64,000 nucleotides of DNA from Arthrobacter sp. CAU 1506. Lineage in GTDB: Bacteria > Actinomycetota > Actinomycetes > Actinomycetales > Micrococcaceae. The stretch lies in contig NZ_SUKC01000013.1 of assembly GCF_005047635.1 (NCBI RefSeq), positions 1-64,000 on the forward strand, in the 5' to 3' direction. How positions within the stretch are numbered: position 1 is the first letter of the stretch; every line of letters starts with the position of its first letter. The notes below the pieces were generated by a model. It saw only the letters and a program-made list of their open reading frames with translations. It was not told the origin of the DNA and ran no database searches. Of the stretch, positions 24,942 to 34,661 are shown piece after piece. A program made the position numbers and the translations under genes.

Positions 24942-26627
24942 ATGAGGCAGAACGGAGTGGGAGTGCAGGACAAGGACCCGGACCAGGAATCCATGTCGCC
25001 CATGACTCCGCAGGCGGGAATGCTGCCGATCATCAAGCCGAAGAACGTTCCTGCCCCCGACCCGGGCACCGGCCGCTCCGCGGCTCCCGGACGCACCGGC
25101 TCCACTGCCGGTCCGCAGACGACGCATCCTCCGGTGCCGCGTCCCACAGACCGGCCAGTGGCCAAGCAGGTCAAGCCGGTTCCGACCGGAACCGCACCAT
25201 TGCGCGCTTCAGCGGCGGCCTCCCGGTCCAACGTGGCGGCGCGCCGCATGCTCCGCAAGCTCGTGCAGGGCGAGGCGCCGCCCACGGCGCCGATGAGCAT
25301 TGTGGAGCGGCTGGCGGGCAGCCCGTACGCCAACCCGATGATCCAAGCGGCCGGTATCGACACGTCCGCACGGATCACGTTGGACTTCGCCTTGGACGTG
25401 GCGGAAACCATGTTCCGCTACGGGGCCGGCGCGCTGGAGGTGGAAACCAGCATCATTGCCGTCACGGCGGCGTTCGGCCTCAGCGACATCGACGTGGACA
25501 TCACCAACCAGTCGGTGCTGATCAACTACGCCAAGCCGGACACCGTGCCGATCACCGTGATGCGCGTGGTGCGGTCCTGGACCAATAACTACGCCGGACT
25601 GTCTCTGGTGCACGAGCTGGTTACCGACATTGTCAACGGTGGTGTGGGCCGGAGTGAAGCCAAGGAGCGGCTGCAGGAAATCACCTCCCGGCCTAAGCCG
25701 TTCCCGCGCTGGATGGCGATCGGGGCTGGCGGCGTTTTTGCCGGGGCCATCGTTGCCTTCCTGGGTGGCAGCATTTTTGCGGCCCTCGTGGGTAGCATCT
25801 CCACCCTGTTGATGGGGTTGGTGGGGAAGAAGCTGAGCAAATGGCGGATGCCGGACTTCTTCATCACCGGCATCGGCGCCTGCCTGGCCACGGTGATAGC
25901 GCTGCTGTTCTGGGCCCTGCATGTGCCGTTAAGTCCGTCGCTGGTGATCGCCGGCGGCATCTTGTTCCTGCTGCCCACCGGTCGGTTGGTTTCAGCCACG
26001 CAGGATGCCATCAACGGCTTCCCGGTGACTGCGTCCGGGCGCTACCTTTCGGCCTTCTTCACCTTTGCTGCCATTGCCGCGGGCGTAGCGGTGGGGCTAG
26101 TGGGCGGCACAATGATCGGCATCAGCCTTCCGGAAGTTTTCGTGCAAGGCGAGGGGAGCTACCCCTATATAGTGCGGGCACTCCTGCTGGTGGTGGCGAC
26201 GATGGCCATCTGCATGACCGAGCAGACCAAACTGAACATGCTGCTGCCCACCGCCGCCGTCGGCTTGGCAGGGCTGCTGATTTACGACTTTGTCCTGTGG
26301 GCGGGAATCGGGGACCGGATCGCCCCCGCCATCGGCGCCGTGGTGATCGGTTTCCTGGGCCGTATTGTCGGCCTGCGGATGGGCTCGCCGCAGCTGGTGG
26401 TGGCCGTCCCCGCGGTGCTGTTCCTGCTGCCGGGACTGACCGTGTTCCGGTCCATCTTTGAACTGACCGTCAACTCGGAGGCGCCGTTCAACGGAATCCT
26501 CGGCCTGTTCGGTGCGCTGACCGTGATCCTGGCGATCGCCGGCGGCGCGGTGCTGGGCGACAACCTGGCCCGCCCGTTCACCAAGGGCTTGGGATCGAAC
26601 GAAAACCGGCGGGCCCGGCGCCGGTAG
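24942..26627 (+). CDS. thrE: Threonine/serine exporter family protein (ThrE)
   Basis: About 561 residues. An unstructured Pro/Thr-rich N-terminal stretch (to about 105) is followed by the ThrE cytoplasmic domain (DFALDVAETMFRYGAGALEVETS, DIDVDITNQSVLINY, PFPRWMAIGAGG) and ten membrane helices in two groups, as in the two-part DUF1212/DUF3815 architecture of Corynebacterium ThrE. It exports threonine and serine by proton-motive force. The start is uncertain: ATG 24942 lacks a ribosome site, while GTG 24963 has GGAG 5 nt upstream. It begins 88 bp after the sialidase-like gene. Confidence 0.85.
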   Translation: MRQNGVGVQDKDPDQESMSPMTPQAGMLPIIKPKNVPAPDPGTGRSAAPGRTGSTAGPQTTHPPVPRPTDRPVAKQVKPVPTGTAPLRASAAASRSNVAARRMLRKLVQGEAPPTAPMSIVERLAGSPYANPMIQAAGIDTSARITLDFALDVAETMFRYGAGALEVETSIIAVTAAFGLSDIDVDITNQSVLINYAKPDTVPITVMRVVRSWTNNYAGLSLVHELVTDIVNGGVGRSEAKERLQEITSRPKPFPRWMAIGAGGVFAGAIVAFLGGSIFAALVGSISTLLMGLVGKKLSKWRMPDFFITGIGACLATVIALLFWALHVPLSPSLVIAGGILFLLPTGRLVSATQDAINGFPVTASGRYLSAFFTFAAIAAGVAVGLVGGTMIGISLPEVFVQGEGSYPYIVRALLLVVATMAICMTEQTKLNMLLPTAAVGLAGLLIYDFVLWAGIGDRIAPAIGAVVIGFLGRIVGLRMGSPQLVVAVPAVLFLLPGLTVFRSIFELTVNSEAPFNGILGLFGALTVILAIAGGAVLGDNLARPFTKGLGSNENRRARRR

Positions 26628-26859
26628 GGACGCCGGTAACGACGCCGGTCGAGGCGCGGGCCGGAGCAGGGGTGCATGCGCTGAGGCCGCCGGGCCGGAG
26701 TCGCCGGCCGACGGGCTCGGAGCCGCCGGAATTCGTTCCGGTGGTCGACCAAGGCGCGCCGGCGCCGCGCGGAGACCGGGATTAGCGATGGCCGCGGCCG
26801 GTCCGCATCGGGTCGGAGCTGCTGGACCAAAGGGGCGCGCTTGCTCGATGCGAGCCGGA

Positions 26860-27747
26860 TCAGGCTGGTTCGTTCTCCGGGAAGATCTGCCCCACCGGGG
26901 TGCGCTTCTCCGCCTGGAAAGCGTCTTCGGCCCGGCCGTAGGCCCAGTAGCCGGAGATCGAGACCTGCTCGCGGGAGAGCCCATGGTCCTTGAACAGGAC
27001 GTCCCGCAGCGACTTCACCTCGCCGCGCTCGCCGTGGACGAATGCATCCACCCGGCCCTCGGGCCACTCCAGAGCGGAGATGGCGTCCCGCAGCATGGTC
27101 GCGGTCCCGGGCGTCTGGCCGTGGCGGAACAACCAGTGGACCTGCAGCCCGGCCGGGGTTCCCAGCTCCTGGACATCGGCCTCGGAGTCCACCTCCAGGA
27201 AGGCATGGCCGCGGGCATCCGGGGACAAAGCTTCGATAGCGGACGCAACGGCGGGAAGTGCGGAATCGTCGCCCGCGAAAAGGTACCAGTCGGCCTCGGG
27301 ATCGGGGCGGTAGGCGCCGCCTGGGCCGTTGAACATCATCCAGTCGCCCGGCTTGGCCCGCGCGGCCCAAGGTCCGGCGAGGCCTTCTTCGCCATGGACG
27401 ACAAAATCGACGACGACTTCGCGAGTCTCGCGGTCAACCCGCCGCACGGTGTAGGTGCGGGTGACAGGCAGCTTATCGGCCGGCAGCGTCTCCTTGAGCT
27501 CTGCCACATTGACCGGGAGTTCCACGTCGAGCGACGGATCCAGGAAGAAGATCTTGATGTACGGGTCGGTCGCTGCCTTCTCTGCGTACCTCTCGGCAAA
27601 AGATTCAAAGGCGTCTCCGCTGGCATACACGCGGACCATGTGCTTCGAAAGCCACTCAGTGCGCGTCACCTGGAGGTTGGTCTGCACGCGCGGGGGCCGG
27701 CCGCTCCGTCCGGGGCGGGCGGGGGCTGCTGCCGGTTGCGTCTGCAT
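26860..27747 (-). CDS. Siderophore-interacting protein (FAD-dependent ferric-siderophore reductase)
   Basis: 295 residues. The FAD-binding barrel has the RTYTVRRVDRE motif (R-x-Y-T flavin site) and VVDFVVHGEEGLAGPWAARAKPGD; the NAD(P)H domain has DWYLFAGDDSALPAVASAIEAL and ends with SGYWAYGRAEDAFQAEKR, all typical of ViuB/SIP proteins. It releases iron from imported ferric siderophores by reduction in the cytoplasm. A perfect DtxR/IdeR-type box lies 35 bp upstream of the start, so iron repression is likely. No siderophore transporter is adjacent. ATG 27747. Confidence 0.92.
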   Translation of the reverse strand: MQTQPAAAPARPGRSGRPPRVQTNLQVTRTEWLSKHMVRVYASGDAFESFAERYAEKAATDPYIKIFFLDPSLDVELPVNVAELKETLPADKLPVTRTYTVRRVDRETREVVVDFVVHGEEGLAGPWAARAKPGDWMMFNGPGGAYRPDPEADWYLFAGDDSALPAVASAIEALSPDARGHAFLEVDSEADVQELGTPAGLQVHWLFRHGQTPGTATMLRDAISALEWPEGRVDAFVHGERGEVKSLRDVLFKDHGLSREQVSISGYWAYGRAEDAFQAEKRTPVGQIFPENEPA

Positions 27748-27781
27748 AGGCGTACTACTCCTGACAAAGGGAAACTGCTAC

Positions 27782-27795
27782 TTAGGCAAACCTAA
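27782..27795. promoter_or_regulatory. DtxR/IdeR iron box
   Basis: TTAGGCAAACCTAA is a perfect TTAGG-N4-CCTAA palindrome matching the core of the DtxR/IdeR operator. It lies 35 bp upstream of the siderophore-interacting protein start, in an otherwise AT-richer promoter stretch. A DtxR-family regulator is encoded at 48295 in this window. Confidence 0.88.
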
Positions 27796-27975
27796 CTCAC
27801 CTCCGAGTGATTCCCAATTTATGAGTCTGGAAGGTCATCTTGGCGGGGAAACGGCCGCTCGTCATGGCGGGGCATGCAGGGTGCTGGCAACCTGGTGTCT
27901 TTGAGCGGGCCAGCGGCCGGGCTTCTGCGATCGGGCCTCGGTGCTCGGTAGGGGCTGTCCACGTTCAGCAGGAAC

Positions 27976-28045
27976 TGTCCATGTTTTGGGGCGACCTAAG
28001 CTCCTGACCTGCGGCAACGCCGAACGGTCGCGCAAAACATGGACA
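27976..28045. repeat. Inverted-repeat unit A with shared core
   Basis: Arms TGTCCATGTTTTG (27976-27988) and CAAAACATGGACA (28033-28045) are perfect complements 44 nt apart. Between them lies AAGCTCCTGACCTGCG (27998-28013), repeated exactly in unit B. A degenerate half (CTGTCCACGTT) precedes it at about 27955. No open frame is credible here; it lies in the 606-bp space between the siderophore protein promoter and the stop of ung. Confidence 0.85.
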
Positions 28046-28067
28046 CCTTGAAGGTCCGGCCGGGCAG

Positions 28068-28142
28068 TCGACGCTCCAGAGAGAGGGGGCGGCATTCGCG
28101 CGGTGTGCGCTGCGGCTCCAGAGAGAGCGGACGTTCGTGTGG
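28068..28142. repeat. Two direct repeats of GCTCCAGAGAGAG
   Basis: GCTCCAGAGAGAG begins near 28073 and again near 28115 and is followed both times by a related GG-CG-n-n-TTCG-GTG stretch. It lies between repeat units A and B. Confidence 0.6.
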
Positions 28143-28170
28143 TGGTCCACTGGCGGCCACTCGGCTGAAT

Positions 28171-28267
28171 TCGCTCCCATGTATCGGACTAACGTCCCAT
28201 GTATTAGGCCCGCTCCAAGCTCCTGACCTGCGACGATGCAAATGACCTCGCCGAAACGTGGGAGCGA
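28171..28267. repeat. Inverted-repeat unit B with shared core
   Basis: Arms TCGCTCCCA (28171-28179) and TGGGAGCGA (28259-28267) are perfect complements, and allow an imperfect extension (ATGTATCGG against CCGAAACGT). The core AAGCTCCTGACCTGCG at 28217-28232 is identical to that of unit A. A third arm-like piece (GTCCCATGTATTAGG) sits inside at about 28194. The last 50 bp of units A and B align in the same orientation. Confidence 0.85.
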
Positions 28268-28353
28268 GTATCAGTAAGTCCGGCGGGGGAGCAATGCATT
28301 GAAGGGTTCCGCCCCGCCCCGTACTCGGCGTCCAGCCGGCCGGCCGCACCGGC

Positions 28354-29109
28354 TCAGCGCAGCTCCCACTCCACGGGGTCGGCGTGCTGGGCGGCCAAGA
28401 GTTCGTTCACCCGGCTGAAGGGCCGCGATCCGAAGAAGCCGCGGGATGCCGAGAGGGGACTGGGGTGCGCGGTCTCGATCCGCGGCACGTGTTCCAGAAC
28501 CGGGGTCAGTTGCTGGGCTTCGCGGCCCCAGAGCAGGGCCACCAGCGGGCCGCCGCGTTGCGCCAGGGCGCGCACCGCCAGTTCGGTGATTTGCTCCCAC
28601 CCCTTGTTCCGGTGCGAGCCGGCCTTGCCTGCTTCAACGGTCAGGCAGCGGTTGAGCAGCAGCACGCCCTGGTCGCTCCAGGCGCTCAGGTCTCCGTGCT
28701 GCGGCGGCCGGAAACCCAGGTCCATCTGCAGTTCCTTGTAGATGTTGGCCAGGCTCCGCGGCAGCGGCCGGACGTGCCGTTCCACCGCGAACGACAAGCC
28801 GATGGAGTGCCCCGGGGTCGGGTAGGGATCCTGGCCGACGATCAGCACCTTGACCTTGGACAGCGGCCGCTGGAACGCCCGCAACACGTTCCCCGGTGCC
28901 GGCAGCAAGGTCTTGCCGGCGGCGCGCTCGCCGTCCAGATAGGCGGCCAGGTCCCACAGCATCGGTTCGGCCGGCGCCAAGACTTCGGCCCATTCAGGGT
29001 GGATGACGCCGGCGAGTTCCTGTGGCGCGGCAAACGGATACGGGGCGCCAAAGTCCGCGGCAGGCGGGCGGGCAGGCAGCGGAAAGAGGGCACCGTCGTC
29101 GTAGTTCAC
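28354..29109 (-). CDS. ung: Uracil-DNA glycosylase, family 1
   Basis: 251 residues. The water-activating loop [22 protein letters not shown], the uracil pocket [12 protein letters not shown] and the C-terminal catalytic loop [13 protein letters not shown] are all present and intact. It removes uracil from DNA as the first step of base excision repair. GTG 29109 is chosen because the protein then starts as family members do ([10 protein letters not shown]); an upstream frame to 29247 has no family similarity. Monocistronic, divergent from the DUF3263 gene. Confidence 0.95.
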   Translation of the reverse strand: MNYDDGALFPLPARPPAADFGAPYPFAAPQELAGVIHPEWAEVLAPAEPMLWDLAAYLDGERAAGKTLLPAPGNVLRAFQRPLSKVKVLIVGQDPYPTPGHSIGLSFAVERHVRPLPRSLANIYKELQMDLGFRPPQHGDLSAWSDQGVLLLNRCLTVEAGKAGSHRNKGWEQITELAVRALAQRGGPLVALLWGREAQQLTPVLEHVPRIETAHPSPLSASRGFFGSRPFSRVNELLAAQHADPVEWELR

Positions 29110-29270
29110 CGTTCTATCTTTGCGGATCTTGCCCGCCGGTCGGCAATCAGGCCTGGCTGAAGGGGAGCGAGTGGCAGCCGCAGGGGAGTGAATGACAGGC
29201 CTGTGATTCGCCCTTATCATGGAGAAGGTATTGATTGCCGCCAGCAAGTACTAGGAAGAGCAGGTGTGTT

Positions 29271-29579
29271 GTGGCAGGTTCGGCCGAGGCCAGTGCATTT
29301 TCACTCGAGGCCGAGGTTGACGACGCCAGCCCGCTGAGCGAACGTGACCAGCGCATGCTGGCGCTGGAGCGGCAGTGGTGGAAGTACGCCGGCGCCAAGG
29401 AACAGGCCATCCGCGAACTGTTCGACATGTCCGCCACGCACTACTACCAGATCCTCAATGCGCTGATCGACACCGAGGATGCGCTGGCACACGATCCGAT
29501 GCTGGTGAAGAGATTGCGTAGACTACGTACGTCCCGCCAGCGCGCTCGCACTGCTCGCCGGCTGGGCAACGACGCCTGA
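29271..29579 (+). CDS. DUF3263 helix-turn-helix-like protein
   Basis: 102 residues. LSERDQRMLALERQWWKYAGAKEQAIRELFDMSATHYYQILNALID is the DUF3263 signature in two parts; the segment IRELFDMSATHYYQILN looks like a helix-turn-helix, and the tail RRLRTSRQRARTARR is strongly basic. A DNA-binding role is likely but unproven. The start GTG 29271 has AGGAAGAGCAGG upstream. It is followed by the LytR_C gene 60 bp later, an arrangement common in actinobacteria. (The motif is quoted in pieces: LSERDQRMLALERQWW and FDMSATHYYQILN are the most diagnostic.). Confidence 0.85.
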   Translation: MAGSAEASAFSLEAEVDDASPLSERDQRMLALERQWWKYAGAKEQAIRELFDMSATHYYQILNALIDTEDALAHDPMLVKRLRRLRTSRQRARTARRLGNDA

Positions 29580-29639
29580 CTCCGGGACCGCCCGGGAGGC
29601 CGGTTTCCGATTCGCCACCACCAAGGATGCAGCACCGCG

Positions 29640-30278
29640 ATGACCAAGTACCCACGGGATGAGTTCGACCAGGTCCCTGAAACTTCAGACCGCCACGGTG
29701 TGCACCGCGCCCGCATGGCGACGCCGAAGTCCAACGGCCTGGGCCTGATCATCCTGGCCGCTGTGCCGGCGCTGGCGGTCGGAGCCTTGTCCTTCTTCGT
29801 GCTGCCGCTGCTGGGAACCGGATCGCCTTCGAGTCCGGTGGCCGGGGCCACCAGCTCTCCCGCCGCCACAGCCTCGGCCTCGCCGTCGGCAACCGAGCAG
29901 ACCACCGAAAGCGCAGAACCGGAAGCTTCTGCGGAGCCGACCGAAGAGGCTAGCGACGAGCCCACCGAAGAAGCCAGCGACGAGCCCACCGAAGAGGCCG
30001 CCGCGGTCAACAAGCAGGATCCGGTGATGATCCTCAATGGCGCCGGTGTGTCCGGACTGGCCGGCACCGTGTCGCAGACCGTGCAGGCAGACGGCTGGAC
30101 CATCGCCGTGGTGGACAACTGGGGCGGCTCGCCGCTGTCCGGATCGGTGATCTTCTACAACCCGGGCCAGGAAGCCAACGCGCAGGCCTTGGGTGAACTG
30201 CTCGGCATCACGGACCTGCAGGAAACCAGCAACGTTTCGCAATACGTCACCGTGGCGCTCGGCCCCGGCTACCAATAA
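29640..30278 (+). CDS. Membrane-anchored LytR C-terminal domain protein
   Basis: 212 residues: a cytoplasmic N-terminus (1-33), one membrane helix (about 34-58), an extracellular Ser/Thr/Glu linker with two copies of EEASDEPT (about 100-118), and a LytR_C domain (about 125-212: VMILNGAGVSGLAGTVSQ, VIFYNPGQEANAQALGELLG). LytR_C domains are found on LytR-CpsA-Psr proteins and standalone wall-associated proteins; function is thought to be in the cell envelope. Second gene after DUF3263, probably co-transcribed. Confidence 0.85.
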   Translation: MTKYPRDEFDQVPETSDRHGVHRARMATPKSNGLGLIILAAVPALAVGALSFFVLPLLGTGSPSSPVAGATSSPAATASASPSATEQTTESAEPEASAEPTEEASDEPTEEASDEPTEEAAAVNKQDPVMILNGAGVSGLAGTVSQTVQADGWTIAVVDNWGGSPLSGSVIFYNPGQEANAQALGELLGITDLQETSNVSQYVTVALGPGYQ

Positions 30279-30430
30279 GCTGCCGCACGGAATTTCCGGG
30301 ATTTCGGTTACGCCTCAATAACATTAAGTGTGCCGCGGCTCACTTTCTGCTCCATGCGTAGATAGGGTGAGACCACCCTGCCGCTGAACCGTCTGCGGCA
30401 GAGGCGGAACTACTGAGTATGGAGAACACT

Positions 30431-30637
30431 ATGGCGCTGGGAACCGTCAAATGGTTCAATGCGGAAAAGGGCTACGGCTTTATCACCGTGGACGAAGAAA
30501 ATTCCGATGTATTTGTCCACTGGTCCGCAATTCAAATGGATGGGTACCGTTCCCTGGATGAAGGGCAGCGCGTAGAGTTCCAGATCGGCCAGGGCCAAAA
30601 GGGTCCGCAGGCAGAAGAAGTCAGGGTCGCTTCTTAG
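30431..30637 (+). CDS. cspA: Cold-shock protein CspA
   Basis: 68 residues, a single cold-shock domain with RNP1 GYGFITV and RNP2 VFVHWSAI, starting [15 protein letters not shown]. It binds single-stranded RNA/DNA and acts as an RNA chaperone. GGAG lies 6 nt upstream of the ATG at 30431, so this start is preferred over one 4 codons earlier. A 150-bp leader and a strong terminator flank it, giving a short monocistronic message. Confidence 0.95.
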   Translation: MALGTVKWFNAEKGYGFITVDEENSDVFVHWSAIQMDGYRSLDEGQRVEFQIGQGQKGPQAEEVRVAS

Positions 30638-30656
30638 CCAGGACATTAACGACGAC

Positions 30657-30690
30657 GGCGGTGGAGGCTGGGGTGCCTCCACCGCCTTTT
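30657..30690 (+). terminator. Intrinsic terminator of cspA
   Basis: GGCGGTGGAGGC (30657-30668), 6-nt loop, GCCTCCACCGCC (30675-30686), then TTTT. It begins 20 bp after the cspA stop codon. Confidence 0.93.
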
Positions 30691-30784
30691 CGGCCTGGCT
30701 GGCTGTGTAACTTCGCCGGCTGGCCGCGCTGCTTCGCCTGCGCTGGCCTTGTAACTTCGCCGGGCTGGCTTTGATGCGAAAAGA

Positions 30785-30821
30785 GCCGCTGTGCAGCGGA
30801 TGGGACGCGCTGCGCAGCGGC
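30785..30821 (-). terminator. Hairpin downstream of the TM2-domain gene
   Basis: GCCGCTGTGCAG (30785-30796) pairs with CTGCGCAGCGGC (30810-30821), one G-T wobble, loop 13 nt. It follows the stop of the leftward TM2 gene (30842); on the minus strand the hairpin is followed by a CTTTTC stretch. Confidence 0.7.
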
Positions 30822-30841
30822 TTTGATTCGTGCGGGGCCCG

Positions 30842-31480
30842 TTACTCCTTCAGCGGCACGCCACGGGCGTCGCGCTTGAACGGTTCCGCACCCACCAGGA
30901 TCATGATGCCTTCGATGAAGCCCCACACGGCGCCGACGCCGAAGGTCAGGAACGTGACCACGATCTGCAGCACGCCGATGCCGATGTGGCCCAGGTAGAA
31001 GCGGTGGACACCCAAGCCGCCGAGCAGGATGCCCAGGAGGCCGCCGACCAAACGGGACTTCTGCTCCGGGTAGTAATAGCCCGGCGGCGTCCCGTAATAC
31101 TGCTGCTGGCCGTAGGGCTGGCCCGGCTGGCCGTACTGACCCGGCTGGCCCGGTTGACCCGGTTGGCCGTACTGACCCGCCTGCCCGTAGGGCTGGCCCG
31201 CCTGCGGCGGATACTGCTGGCCGGACGTGCCAAAGGGCGGCCGGTCGGCAGGACCACCGAATGGTGGCTGGCCGGGGGCGCCTTGCTGGCCGGCACTGCT
31301 AAACGGTGGCTGGCCGGGAGTGCCTTGCTGGTGTCCCGGGGCGCCCGGGGTCGGCTGGCCAAAGGGCCGGTCGGCGGGACCGCCAAAGGGCGGCTGCCCG
31401 ATCGGCTTCGTCGGGTTGGTGCCCGTTCCCAATGGTTCGGTGGGGTTGCTGGCGTTCTTCTCGTCGCCTGATTCAGTCAT
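30842..31480 (-). CDS. TM2-domain protein with Gly/Pro/Gln-rich N-terminus
   Basis: 212 residues. Residues 1-135 are low complexity, with repeated GQPPFGGPADRP and YGQPGQP units. Residues 140-200 form the TM2 domain: two helices joined by GGLGVHRFYLGHIGIG, where the G-x-H-x-F-Y motif is diagnostic. The C-terminal loop ends with a short charged tail. The flexible N-terminus may mediate self-association. The function of TM2 proteins in bacteria is unknown. ATG 31480. Confidence 0.85.
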   Translation of the reverse strand: MTESGDEKNASNPTEPLGTGTNPTKPIGQPPFGGPADRPFGQPTPGAPGHQQGTPGQPPFSSAGQQGAPGQPPFGGPADRPPFGTSGQQYPPQAGQPYGQAGQYGQPGQPGQPGQYGQPGQPYGQQQYYGTPPGYYYPEQKSRLVGGLLGILLGGLGVHRFYLGHIGIGVLQIVVTFLTFGVGAVWGFIEGIMILVGAEPFKRDARGVPLKE

Positions 31481-31651
31481 GGTGTCTCCGACCTTGCCCG
31501 CTGCCGGGCTGCTAGAAGATGGTTTCTCTTACCAGCCAATCTACGCGCGAGGGCCCGGCCGTATCCATGGGGGTCCACCCTGATTCTTTGTCCCGGGTCG
31601 GTCAGGGTTCTTCGCCCTCCGCGAAGCGGACCGATCGGACCGGCCCAACAG

Positions 31652-31678
31652 GTTGCACTCGACCCCGTCGAGTGCTAA
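31652..31678. promoter_or_regulatory. CIRCE element 1 (HrcA operator) upstream of groEL
   Basis: GTTGCACTC-N9-GAGTGCTAA, against the consensus TTAGCACTC-N9-GAGTGCTAA: left half 7 of 9, right half 9 of 9. HrcA represses heat-shock chaperone genes at CIRCE. It lies about 200 bp upstream of the groEL start. Confidence 0.8.
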
Positions 31679-31686
31679 TTATTGAC

Positions 31687-31713
31687 TTAGCACTCTCGCG
31701 GTCCGACTGCTAG
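31687..31713. promoter_or_regulatory. CIRCE element 2 overlapping the likely groEL promoter
   Basis: TTAGCACTC-N9-GACTGCTAG: left half perfect, right half 7 of 9. It is 8 bp from element 1. A TTGACT at 31682-31687 may be the -35 box, with the -10 box near GCTAGA at 31709-31714, so HrcA binding would cover the promoter. Confidence 0.82.
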
Positions 31714-31868
31714 AAGTCTCCGTGGGGAGTGAAACCCGCCACCTCGGTGAGGTGAGTGGCGCGGCGTACCGAAACCGCCGTCGTCGTGAGCCGTCCGTCG
31801 CGGGCACCGCAGGTGGCCAGCAGCCGTCAAAAGCTGCGTCCAGTGTCTATTGTCCAGAAGGGACGTAA

Positions 31869-33503
<1,635 letters not shown>

Positions 33504-33523
33504 GCTTCCCGGCCACACACCTC

Positions 33524-33582
33524 GGCCTGCTTAGCAGGCCACGGTTGACGCGAGGCGCGGTTCCCAGCACGGGAGCCGCGCC
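33524..33582 (+). terminator. Two hairpins downstream of groEL
   Basis: First: GGCCTGC-TTA-GCAGGCC at 33524-33540. Second: GGCGCGGTTCCC (33554-33565), AGCAC loop, GGGAGCCGCGCC (33571-33582), with one G-T pair, followed by TT. The second is the more stable and the likely terminator, 50 bp after the groEL stop. Confidence 0.8.
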
Positions 33583-33625
33583 TTGCGGCGTTAACCCCCG
33601 TCCGGTCCAGCCCCTGGTCAGTTCA

Positions 33626-33704
33626 GGCCCTGTCCGCTTCGGGCCCTGTCCGCTTCGGGCCCTGTCCGCTTCAGGCCCTGTCCGCATCAACCCCTGTCCG
33701 CGCG
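33626..33704. repeat. 16-bp tandem repeat, about five copies, running into a coding end
   Basis: GGCCCTGTCCGCTTC starts at 33626, 33642 and 33658 and, with small changes, at 33674 and 33690 (period 16). The last copy overlaps the stop codon (33687-33689) and the last codons of the HD-domain gene, so the repeat writes part of that protein's C-terminus. Confidence 0.88.
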
Positions 33705-34610
33705 TAGCCAGTCCGCGCCGTGGAGTTGCCAAGCCTCCAGCTCCGCGGAGAGGTTCCGTTTGGCATGGTCCAGCCACTTCTCCCGCGCTGCAGGAGTCCG
33801 GTACAGCGGGTCCAGTTCCAGCAGCCGACGGACGACGGCGGTGCGTCCCGCGGCGAAGTCGGCGTCGGCTACGTGGGCATAGTCTTGGCGGACGTTGCGG
33901 ACATAGCTGCGGTACTCTGCCGGTGCTCCGCCGAGGACGGCCAGGTCGGCGTCGCACAGCAGGGCCCCGGAAGCGTCTAGCGGGCCTGGGGAGTGCTCGG
34001 CTGTGAGCAAAACCAGCCGAACCACTTCGGCCGTCTCATCCGGATCGATGCCCGCGGTCGGCAGCTTGGCGCCGGCCAGCTCCGCGGACTCCTGTTCATC
34101 CTGGCCAGCCCGGCCGTTGTAGACCGCGTCGTGGAACCATGCGGCCAGCCACACTGGGCGCTGCCGGAGCATAGAGTCTGCTGCCGGCGCGAGCTGCCCC
34201 AGTGCCTCCAGAACTGCCAGCAGGTGGCCGGGCGCGTGGTAGTGGCGGTGTGGCTCCGCCCAGCGCTCCAGCAGTTCGCGGCCTAGATCCTCCTGCCCAG
34301 GGAGCAACTCGTTCCACCGCCGCAGCAGCACACGGCGCAGTTTTTCGGGGCGTTGCCGTGCTGGGACCCGCAGGCCGCTGGCCTGCAGCCGGCGCGTGAG
34401 TTCGCCCGCACTGACCTCCACGGCTCCCAAATCGACCAGCTCACGGTAGCGGCTGACCGGCACGTCGTAGTGGTCCCGGTCGAAAGCACGCTCGCGGATC
34501 CCGGCGGCCGCTGCGAATTGGTGCAGCTCCGCCAACGAGCGGTCCGAGACGAGGTGCGAGAAATGCGTACCATGGGCAGGCCAGAGCGGAGGATCGATAA
34601 GTATTGCCAC
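33687..34610 (-). CDS. DUF4031 plus HD-type phosphohydrolase fusion protein
   Basis: 307 residues in two modules. Residues 1-90 are DUF4031 (MAILIDPPLWPAHGTHFSHL, FDRDHYDVP, ELTRRLQASGLR). Residues 95-300 are an HD-superfamily domain of the predicted metal-dependent phosphohydrolase group: RHYHAPGHLLAVL (His), WFHDAVYNG (HD) and LLCDADLAVLG (Asp). Substrate unknown; nucleotides are plausible for HD enzymes. The C-terminal RADRG end is written by the tandem repeat. Divergent from the RNase HI gene across 51 bp. Confidence 0.8.
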   Translation of the reverse strand: MAILIDPPLWPAHGTHFSHLVSDRSLAELHQFAAAAGIRERAFDRDHYDVPVSRYRELVDLGAVEVSAGELTRRLQASGLRVPARQRPEKLRRVLLRRWNELLPGQEDLGRELLERWAEPHRHYHAPGHLLAVLEALGQLAPAADSMLRQRPVWLAAWFHDAVYNGRAGQDEQESAELAGAKLPTAGIDPDETAEVVRLVLLTAEHSPGPLDASGALLCDADLAVLGGAPAEYRSYVRNVRQDYAHVADADFAAGRTAVVRRLLELDPLYRTPAAREKWLDHAKRNLSAELEAWQLHGADWLRADRG

Positions 34611-34661
34611 CTGCCCAGCCTAGGGCCAGGAATGTCTGCCGGATCTGAAAAGATAGAAATC

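Noticed and set aside
33626-33704. CRISPR array
   Set aside because: Units are directly adjacent without unique spacers and there are no cas genes; the same holds for all the other tandem arrays.
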